The position numbers and the translations under genes are program-made. DNA of 13,083 bases, taken from assembly GCA_041488295.1 (NCBI GenBank), contig JBGPOZ010000132.1, positions 1 to 13,083 on the forward strand, written 5' to 3'. Shown here in pieces: positions 1 to 4,559 of the stretch. The number at the start of each line of letters is the position of its first letter. The stretch's first letter is position 1. Below the pieces are notes generated by a model. The model did no database searches. It saw only the letters and a program-made list of their open reading frames with translations, and was not told the DNA's origin. The stretch is from URHD0088 sp041488295 (GTDB taxonomy: Bacteria > Pseudomonadota > Alphaproteobacteria > ATCC43930 > CGMCC-115725).

Positions 1-355
1 GTCCGACCGCGCGATACTTCGCCATGTCCGGGCGGATGACGACGGCGTCGGGGCAGGCCTCGAGCGCCTTGAACATCGGCATTGCCGAGCGGACGCCGTA
101 GAGCCGCGCGACATAGCAGCAGGCGAGGACGACGCCGCGCTGCCTGCCGCCGACGATGACCGGCTGTTCCGCGAGATGCGGGGCGTCGCGCTTCTCGACG
201 CTGGCGTAAAAGGCATCGCAATCGAGATGGGCGATGGCGAGGTCCGAGAGTTCCGCATGCCTGACGAGCCGCATCGAGCCGCAGCCGCGGCAGCGCGGCT
301 CGGACGCCTCCGCGCCCGCGGTCAAGATCCCGCAATCGCGGCAGAGACGGGTCAC
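1..355 (-). CDS. dinB: DNA polymerase IV (Y family), N-terminal part, cut by window edge
   Basis: This is the N-terminal 118 residues of a Y-family translesion DNA polymerase; the gene continues past the left edge. The catalytic palm start HLDCDAFYASVEKRD lies at residues 43-57, with the metal-binding Asp at 45 and the steric-gate aromatic residue at 50. It is followed by PVIVGG (65-70) and YGVRSAMPMFKAL (86-98), all hallmarks of DinB. Before the polymerase core is an extension of about 40 residues with two Cys pairs (C5/C8 and C22/C25), a likely zinc ribbon; I recall this form from rhizobial DinB proteins and not from E. coli. The start is GTG at 353-355, overlapping the kinase stop codon as GTGA, with a GGAGG 10 bases upstream. 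The gene is therefore the last visible member of the crotonase-kinase-dinB set and is probably translationally coupled to the kinase. No LexA-type operator is visible next to it. Identity is secure; the C-terminal part, including the beta-clamp motif, cannot be seen. Confidence 0.95.
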   Translation of the reverse strand, partial: MTRLCRDCGILTAGAEASEPRCRGCGSMRLVRHAELSDLAIAHLDCDAFYASVEKRDAPHLAEQPVIVGGRQRGVVLACCYVARLYGVRSAMPMFKALEACPDAVVIRPDMAKYRAVG

Positions 356-1260
356 GGCGGCCGGTCCTCCGGCCAGAGCCAGGCGGCGCCGCGCACGCCG
401 CTCGAAGCGCCATGGCGAGGCGGCACGAGACGCGTCGACACGGTGTCGGAGAAGACGTGGCGTCGCCACAGAAGCGGCACCGCATCATAGAGCCGCGCGA
501 GGCCCGAGAGCCCGCCGCCCAGCACGATGATCTCGGGATCGAGGAGGTTGATGACGCCGGCAAGGGCGCGTGCGAGGCGCTCTTCGTACCGCCTCAGCGT
601 CGCCTCGGCTTTGGCATCGCCCGAAAGCGCGGCAGCGACGATCGCCTCGCCATCGGCGGGTTCACCAGTGGAGCCGCGGTGATCCGCGGCGAGGCCCGGC
701 CCGGAGAGCAAGGTCTCGATGCATCCGGTGCGGCCGCAGAAGCAGGGGAGGCCCGGCCACTCCGACGGCGTCGGCCACGGCATCGGGTTGTGGCCCCATT
801 CGCCGGCGATGGCATTGGGTCCGGTGAGGAGCCGCCCCGCGACGACGATGCCGCCGCCGACGCCGGTACCGAGGATGGCGCCGAATACCGTGTGTGCGCC
901 CGTCGCCGCGCCGTCGGCCGCCTCCGACAAGGCGAAGCAATTGGCATCATTGGCAAACCGCACCGGTCGGCCGAGTGCCGCCACGACGTCGCGATCGAAG
1001 GGTCGCCCGTTGAGGCAGGTCGAGTTGGCGTTCTTGACGAGCCCTGTCGCTGGCGAGATTGCGCCCGGCATGGCAATGCCGACGGTGGCGCCCCGGCCGC
1101 GCGACGCCTCGACCGTGGCAACGAGGTCGCGAATGGCGGTGACGATCGCGACGTAATCGTCGACTGGCGTCGCGATCCGGTGACGAAAAACGATCTCTCC
1201 CGAGGCGTCGATCGCCGCCGCCTCAATCTTCGTGCCGCCGAGGTCGATGCCTATGCGCAC
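352..1260 (-). CDS. mak: ROK-family sugar kinase, probable fructokinase
   Basis: A 302-residue ROK kinase, predicted to phosphorylate fructose (or a related hexose) at C6 with ATP in the cytoplasm. Visible motifs are the phosphate loop IDLGGTK (5-11), VKNANSTCLNG (75-85), ANDAN with the likely catalytic Asp at 105, GTGVGGG (131-137), EWGHNP with His157, and the ROK zinc site CFCGRTGC (Cys 173, 175, 180) ending in IETLLSG. The C-terminal VLGGG (246-250) and SSGVRGAAWLWP complete the fold. The VKNANST and GVRGAAWLWP segments resemble E. coli Mak as I remember it, so fructokinase is preferred over N-acetylglucosamine kinase or glucokinase; substrate cannot be settled by eye. The start is GTG at 1258-1260 because the family begins right at (M)RIGIDLGGTK; a longer in-frame reading to 1374 would add unconserved residues overlapping the crotonase gene. 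The start lacks a well-placed ribosome site (see the leader mini-ORF). The stop overlaps dinB by 4 bases. Confidence 0.85.
   Translation of the reverse strand: MRIGIDLGGTKIEAAAIDASGEIVFRHRIATPVDDYVAIVTAIRDLVATVEASRGRGATVGIAMPGAISPATGLVKNANSTCLNGRPFDRDVVAALGRPVRFANDANCFALSEAADGAATGAHTVFGAILGTGVGGGIVVAGRLLTGPNAIAGEWGHNPMPWPTPSEWPGLPCFCGRTGCIETLLSGPGLAADHRGSTGEPADGEAIVAAALSGDAKAEATLRRYEERLARALAGVINLLDPEIIVLGGGLSGLARLYDAVPLLWRRHVFSDTVSTRLVPPRHGASSGVRGAAWLWPEDRPP
366..370 (-). promoter_or_regulatory. Shine-Dalgarno sequence of dinB
   Basis: GGAGG on the minus strand inside the end of the kinase gene, 10 bases before the GTG at 353-355. It supports the GTG as the dinB start, despite the non-ATG codon and the overlap with the upstream gene. 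Confidence 0.7.
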
Positions 1261-1277
1261 CCGCGGAAACCCGGCAT
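1251..1277 (-). other. Possible 8-codon leader ORF overlapping the kinase start
   Basis: A perfect AGGAGG at 1285-1290 (minus strand) stands 7 bases before an ATG at 1275-1277. That ATG opens an 8-codon frame (MPGFRGCA) ending in TAG at 1251-1253, and it runs across the kinase GTG at 1258-1260 in a different frame. The ATG-to-GTG distance is 17 bases, so one extra base would join them into a single frame. It could be a coupling leader peptide that lets ribosomes restart at the GTG, or the mark of a one-base deletion or sequencing error. The arrangement is directly visible; its function is inference. Confidence 0.3.
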
Positions 1278-1309
1278 GAATCTGCCTCCTCGGATCGTAT
1301 CTCCCCCGC

Positions 1310-2089
1310 CTACTCGCCCCGCCATTGTGGCGGGCGCTTGCCGAGAAACGCCTCCATCCCCTCACGGAAATCACGGCTCATGTAGCACATGAGGACAAGG
1401 TCCTCGCCCTCGCCCGGCGCCATCCGCGTCTGGAGGCGGCGCAGCGCTTCCTTGGTCGCGCGCAAGGTGAGGGGGGCATGGCCGGCGACGGTGCGGGCCA
1501 GCTCCTCGGCGCGCGGCATGAGCGCAGCGGGATCGGCGACGATCTCGCCGAGCAGGCCGACCGCATGCGCTTCGGCAGCGTCGACGAGCCGCGCGGTGAA
1601 GACCAGATCCTTGACGCGCGCCGGTCCAAGAAGGGCCACCAGACGCGCGTAATTGTTCATCGAGAGGCAGTTGCCGAGAGTCCGCGCGACCGGGAAGCCG
1701 AACCGCGCATTGGCGGCGCCGATGCGCAGATCGCAGCACGCCGCGATGCTGGCGCCGCCGCCGGTACAGGCGCCGGCAATGGCGGCGATCGTCGGCACGC
1801 GGCATTGCTCCAATGCGCCGAGCACGCGGTCGAGGCGGGCCTCGTAGGCGATCGCGTCCTCGGGCGTCGCGAAGGCGCGGAACTGCGAGATGTCTGTCCC
1901 GGCCGCGAACGCCTTGTCGCCGGCGCCGGAAATCAGGAGGGCTCGGATCGAGCGGTCGCCGTCGATCGCACCGCAGATTTCCGCCAGGCGCTCATACATG
2001 GCGAAGGTCAGCGCGTTGCGCGCCTGCGGGCGATTGAACGTGATGCGGGCAACACCGTCGCGGACATCGTAGATAAGGTCATCGGTCAC
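1310..2089 (-). CDS. Enoyl-CoA hydratase/isomerase (crotonase) family protein with atypical active site
   Basis: A 259-residue crotonase-fold protein, expected to act on a CoA thioester in the cytoplasm. The two oxyanion-hole segments are clear: KAFAAGTDI (59-67) and AGACTGGG (105-112), and the C-terminal helices have the usual FREGMEAFLGKRPPQW ending. The two acidic residues used by classic enoyl-CoA hydratases (rat Glu144 and Glu164) align without gaps to Ser114 and Val134, so simple hydration is doubtful; isomerase, dehydratase, lyase or other crotonase chemistry is possible. A distinctive RTLGNCLSMNNYARL segment follows (136-150). The start is GTG at 2087-2089, where family homology begins, with GGAG about 10 bases upstream. 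An in-frame ATG at 2165-2167 would add 26 Gly/Ala-rich residues of no recognised domain. The gene leads the minus-strand set with the kinase (49-base gap) and dinB. The family is certain; the reaction is unknown. Confidence 0.88.
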   Translation of the reverse strand: MTDDLIYDVRDGVARITFNRPQARNALTFAMYERLAEICGAIDGDRSIRALLISGAGDKAFAAGTDISQFRAFATPEDAIAYEARLDRVLGALEQCRVPTIAAIAGACTGGGASIAACCDLRIGAANARFGFPVARTLGNCLSMNNYARLVALLGPARVKDLVFTARLVDAAEAHAVGLLGEIVADPAALMPRAEELARTVAGHAPLTLRATKEALRRLQTRMAPGEGEDLVLMCYMSRDFREGMEAFLGKRPPQWRGE

Positions 2090-2169
2090 GATCGCATTTC
2101 TCCGATCAGCTTGCGCCGCCAAGCCGCCGGATATCCCCAGTCCGGGTGAGGCGGCAATCGGCGACATGA

Positions 2170-2190
2170 CCGGATTCCGGGATAAATCCC
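2170..2190. repeat. Two adjacent short inverted repeats in the crotonase leader
   Basis: CCGGA-T-TCCGG (2170-2180) is a perfect 5-bp palindrome around one base, and GGGAT-AA-ATCCC (2179-2190) is a second perfect 5-bp inverted repeat overlapping its end. They lie between the candidate promoter and the GTG start of the crotonase, so they could be a repressor operator or a structured leader. Arms this short also occur by chance in GC-rich DNA. Confidence 0.4.
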
Positions 2191-2209
2191 CATCCGGCCG
2201 CGGCGATGG

Positions 2210-2224
2210 TTACGGATTATTAAC
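2210..2224 (+). promoter_or_regulatory. CtrA-like half-site cluster upstream of divK
   Basis: TTAC (2210-2213) and TTAAC (2220-2224) are separated by six bases. The alphaproteobacterial CtrA consensus is TTAA-N7-TTAA, often followed by C, so one half is imperfect and the spacing is one base short; TTAAC alone is a recognised half-site form. CtrA control of divK is known in Caulobacter, which makes the position sensible, but the match is weak. Confidence 0.3.
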
Positions 2225-2232
2225 AATGGTCA

Positions 2233-2261
2233 CTTAGAACGTGGAGCGCGTGACCCGTCAA
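2233..2261 (-). promoter_or_regulatory. Candidate sigma70-type promoter for the crotonase-kinase-dinB set
   Basis: On the minus strand, TTGACG (2256-2261) and TCTAAG (2233-2238) are separated by 17 bases. The -35 matches 5 of 6 consensus bases and the -10 matches 4 of 6. Transcription would begin near 2226, giving a leader of about 137 bases to the GTG at 2089, or about 60 to the alternative ATG at 2167. It is the best match I see on this strand of the divergent region, but the -10 is only moderate. Confidence 0.4.
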
Positions 2262-2386
2262 GCGTCGGAATTGGGTGGCTCCCTGCCGCCGAACCGGGTG
2301 ATCGCAGAGTTCCTCTCAGCGTACGTTAAAGCGACGGGCGAAGCATGACCTCACATCAAGGCCTTCAACCGCATCGTAACGGCGCG

Positions 2387-2752
2387 GTGCCGAAAACGGT
2401 CCTTATCGTCGAGGACAATGAGCTCAATATGAAGCTCTTCCACGATCTGCTGGAAGCCCATGGCTACGACACGCTCCAGACCAAGGACGGGATGGAGGCG
2501 CTGAAGCTCGCCCGCCATCACCATCCCGATCTCATCCTGATGGACATCCAACTTCCGGAAGTATCGGGTCTCGAAGTCACGAAATGGATCAAGGAAGACG
2601 ACGATCTACGGTCGATCCCGATCATCGCGGTGACCGCCTTCGCGATGAAGGGCGATGAAGAGAAGATCCGTGAGGGCGGCTGCGAAGCTTATATCGCAAA
2701 GCCCATTTCCGTCGCCAATTTCCTGGAGACGGTCGAGCGTTTTCTGAGCTAA
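2387..2752 (+). CDS. divK: Single-domain response regulator DivK
   Basis: DivK is a stand-alone receiver domain that, when phosphorylated, localises to cell poles and acts on the DivJ/PleC/DivL kinases to control CtrA activity and asymmetric division. The protein has 121 residues, all receiver: acidic pocket E9/D10, phospho-acceptor D53 in LILMDIQLPEVSGLEVTKW, T83 in AVTAFAMKGDEEKIREGG, and K105 in AKPIS. These stretches are almost invariant in DivK. I chose the GTG at 2387: homologs begin at (M)PKTVLIVEDNE, this start gives the phospho-site exactly the D53 number of Caulobacter DivK, and the 14 codons between an upstream ATG (2345) and this GTG have many A/T third bases, unlike the rest of the gene. 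Neither start has a clear Shine-Dalgarno sequence, so 2345 stays possible. pleD follows after 7 bases, so the two are surely co-transcribed. Confidence 0.96.
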   Translation: MPKTVLIVEDNELNMKLFHDLLEAHGYDTLQTKDGMEALKLARHHHPDLILMDIQLPEVSGLEVTKWIKEDDDLRSIPIIAVTAFAMKGDEEKIREGGCEAYIAKPISVANFLETVERFLS

Positions 2753-2759
2753 AGCTGCC

Positions 2760-4178
2760 GTGTCGGCCCGAATTCTTGTCGTCGACGATGTCGACATCAA
2801 CGTCAAGCTGCTCGGCGCCAAGCTGACCAGCGAGTATTTTGACGTACTCACCGCCTCGAACGGGCCCGCCGCGCTGCGCATCTGCACGTCCGAGCTGCCC
2901 GATCTCGTCCTCCTCGATGTGATGATGCCGGAAATGGACGGCTTCGAGGTGTGCCGCACCTTGAAATCCAATCCGGCGACGGCCGACATTCCCGTCGTCA
3001 TGGTGACCGCGCTGTCCGACGCTGCCGATCGGCTGCGCGGGCTCGAAGCCGGCGCCGACGACTTCCTGACGAAGCCCGTCAACGACATCGCCCTCTTCGC
3101 CCGCGTCCGCTCGCTCGTCCGGCTGAAGCGGATGATGGAAGAGTGGCGCCTGCGCGAAGAGGTGTGCGGCAAGTTTGCGACCCTGCCCGGCAATCCGCCG
3201 GAGCAGCCCGAGGATCTGGGCCCCGCCCGCATCATGCTGCTCGAGGACAATCGCCTCGCCGCCGCGCGGATCGCCGAGACCCTGGCGCCGATGACTGCCG
3301 AGTTGATCCAAGTCACGACCTGCGCGCAGGCGATGGAGCGCCTCGACGCTTCGATCGAATTGGTGATCGCCGGCATGTCGGTGGCCGATGGCGACCCGTT
3401 GCGACTTGTGTCGCATTGGCGTGCCAGCGAGCAGACCCGCCAGGTGCCGGTCCTGCTCGTCGCCGATGACGGCGAGCTGCCGCGGCTTGCCAAAGGGCTC
3501 GATCTCGGCGCCAACGACTACATCATCCGGCCGATCGACAAGAACGAGCTGACGGCGCGGGCCCGCACGCAAATCCGCCGCAAGCGCTTGCACGATCGGT
3601 TGCGCGAGAATTATCACCGCAGCCTGTCGCTGGCGCTCACCGATCCGCTCACCGGGCTTTACAATCGCCGCTACGTCTCGGCGCATCTCGAAGGGTTGAT
3701 GAACCGGGCAGGCGAGGTCGCCAAGGGGCCGGCGCTTCTGATGTTCGACATCGATCACTTCAAGCGCATCAACGACAGTTACGGCCATCTCGCCGGCGAC
3801 GCCGTCCTGTGCGAGATCGCCAAGCGCGCGCAGCACCACGTGCGCAGCTTCGATCTCGTCGCGCGTTACGGCGGCGAAGAGTTCCTCGTGCTGATGCCCG
3901 AGACCAACCTTCAGGCGGCGCTCGTCGTCGGCGAACGGTTGCGCCTCTCCATCGACGAGGCGCCGTTCGTCCTCCCCGACACGCGCAAAGAGATCAAGGT
4001 GACGGTGAGCATCGGCGTCGCGACGACGCTCGATCACGGCGATTCGCCGACCGATCTCCTGCGCCGCGCCGACGAGGCGCTCTATGCCGCGAAAAATGGC
4101 GGGCGCAATCGAATGGAAAGCTGGCCGCTGCAGAGCAATCCCGTGCCGGTGCGGATGTCGGGTATGGCGATGATGTAA
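2760..4178 (+). CDS. pleD: Response regulator / diguanylate cyclase PleD
   Basis: PleD makes cyclic di-GMP from two GTP when its receiver is phosphorylated, driving the motile-to-sessile or polar developmental switch. The 472 residues show the full PleD order: receiver 1 (about 3-122) with acidic D9/D10, phospho-acceptor D53 and K105; receiver 2 (about 156-272), a degenerate adaptor with Gly205 where the phospho-Asp would be; and a GGDEF domain (about 290-455). The cyclase signature reads GGEEF (371-375), so it should be active, and RSFD (362-365) is an intact RxxD product-inhibition site. FDIDHFKRIND (329-339) carries metal-binding Asp. A tail of about 20 residues follows the GGDEF domain. 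The start is GTG at 2760-2762, only 7 bases after the divK stop and without a strong ribosome site, which points to translational coupling. A strong terminator lies 22 bases after the stop. Confidence 0.97.
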   Translation: MSARILVVDDVDINVKLLGAKLTSEYFDVLTASNGPAALRICTSELPDLVLLDVMMPEMDGFEVCRTLKSNPATADIPVVMVTALSDAADRLRGLEAGADDFLTKPVNDIALFARVRSLVRLKRMMEEWRLREEVCGKFATLPGNPPEQPEDLGPARIMLLEDNRLAAARIAETLAPMTAELIQVTTCAQAMERLDASIELVIAGMSVADGDPLRLVSHWRASEQTRQVPVLLVADDGELPRLAKGLDLGANDYIIRPIDKNELTARARTQIRRKRLHDRLRENYHRSLSLALTDPLTGLYNRRYVSAHLEGLMNRAGEVAKGPALLMFDIDHFKRINDSYGHLAGDAVLCEIAKRAQHHVRSFDLVARYGGEEFLVLMPETNLQAALVVGERLRLSIDEAPFVLPDTRKEIKVTVSIGVATTLDHGDSPTDLLRRADEALYAAKNGGRNRMESWPLQSNPVPVRMSGMAMM

Positions 4179-4200
4179 CGAGTTACGGCAGTGTGTCGTG

Positions 4201-4242
4201 CCAATGAAAAGAGCCGCTCCGAGGAGCGGCTCTTTTCATTGG
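4201..4242. terminator. Bidirectional Rho-independent terminator between pleD and rpmG
   Basis: Two perfectly complementary 20-base arms (4201-4220 and 4223-4242) enclose a 2-base GA centre; in practice the closing pair would open to a 4-base loop. The GC-rich inner stem GAGCCGCTCC is flanked by AAAA on the left and TTTT on the right, so either strand yields a hairpin followed by a short U run. It lies between the convergent genes pleD (ends 4178) and rpmG (ends 4261) and can stop transcription from both sides. Confidence 0.95.
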
Positions 4243-4260
4243 ACCCGCAGGGGCGGATCG

Positions 4261-4428
4261 CTATTTGATCTTCGATTCCTTGAAGGCGACGTGCTTGCGC
4301 GCCACCGGGTCGTATTTCTTGAGCTGGAGCTTCTCGGTCTTGGTACGGGGGTTCTTCTTGGTGACGTAAAAATACCCCGTGTCAGCCGTGCTGACGAGCT
4401 TGATGAGGACGGTGTTGCTCTTGGCCAT
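4261..4428 (-). CDS. rpmG: 50S ribosomal protein L33 (bL33), zinc-free form
   Basis: A 55-residue bL33 protein of the large ribosomal subunit, near the E site. The sequence MAKSNTVLIKLVSTADTGYF at residues 1-20, then YVTKKNPRTKTEKLQLKKYDP and the C-terminal KHVAFKESKIK, match the bL33 family over its whole length. It contains no cysteine at all, so it is the zinc-independent type and not a zinc-regulated paralog. The start is ATG at 4426-4428, giving the normal family length; an in-frame TTG five codons upstream is unlikely. It is a single-gene unit: its own promoter lies at 4468-4495, and the shared terminator follows 18 bases after its stop codon. Confidence 0.98.
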   Translation of the reverse strand: MAKSNTVLIKLVSTADTGYFYVTKKNPRTKTEKLQLKKYDPVARKHVAFKESKIK

Positions 4429-4467
4429 GGCGCGGCTGCCCAAAATGCGTCGATCGAAGAGCGGCAG

Positions 4468-4495
4468 ACAATAAGCATCCAGGTCGGCCTGTCAA
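4468..4495 (-). promoter_or_regulatory. Sigma70-type promoter of rpmG
   Basis: On the minus strand there is a perfect -35 TTGACA (4490-4495), a 16-base spacer, and -10 TATTGT (4468-4473, 4 of 6 consensus bases). Transcription would start near 4461, leaving a leader of about 33 bases to the rpmG ATG. This is the strongest promoter sequence I see in the window, as expected for a ribosomal protein gene. Confidence 0.75.
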
Positions 4496-4516
4496 GCTTG
4501 GAGGTCCACGCGAGAT

Positions 4517-4531
4517 TAACGGTTTTCGTTA
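4517..4531. repeat. Short inverted repeat upstream of the rpmG promoter
   Basis: TAACG (4517-4521) and CGTTA (4527-4531) are inverted around GTTTT, starting 21 bases upstream of the rpmG -35 element and about 29 bases after the protease stop codon. The position would suit an activator site for rpmG. The arms are only 5 bp and lack a U-rich tail, so it is not a terminator for the protease gene, and chance is possible. Confidence 0.25.
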
Positions 4532-4559
4532 GTGGGGTGGCAATCGAGGTTCCGGCGCG

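Larger units (their letters stand above)
2090..2386. promoter_or_regulatory. Divergent control region between the crotonase gene and divK
   Basis: About 300 bases separate the two divergent starts. The region holds the candidate minus-strand promoter at 2233-2261, two small adjacent inverted repeats (2170-2190), a GANTC site (GATTC, 2173-2177) that could be methylated by CcrM, and an AT-rich patch with TTAC and TTAAC six bases apart (2210-2224), close to but not equal to the CtrA site TTAA-N7-TTAA. I could not identify a good -35/-10 pair for divK on the plus strand. Bases 2345-2386 form an ATG-led in-frame extension of divK that I judge non-coding. No RNA gene is recognisable. Confidence 0.5.

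Noticed and set aside
1261..1374. N-terminal extension of the kinase to an ATG at 1374
   Set aside because: The added 38 residues are basic and unconserved, overlap the crotonase coding end, and lie before the invariant ROK start (M)RIGIDLGGTK.
2210..2224. A full CtrA binding site
   Set aside because: Spacing is 6 instead of 7 and one half is TTAC, so I list it only as a weak CtrA-like element.
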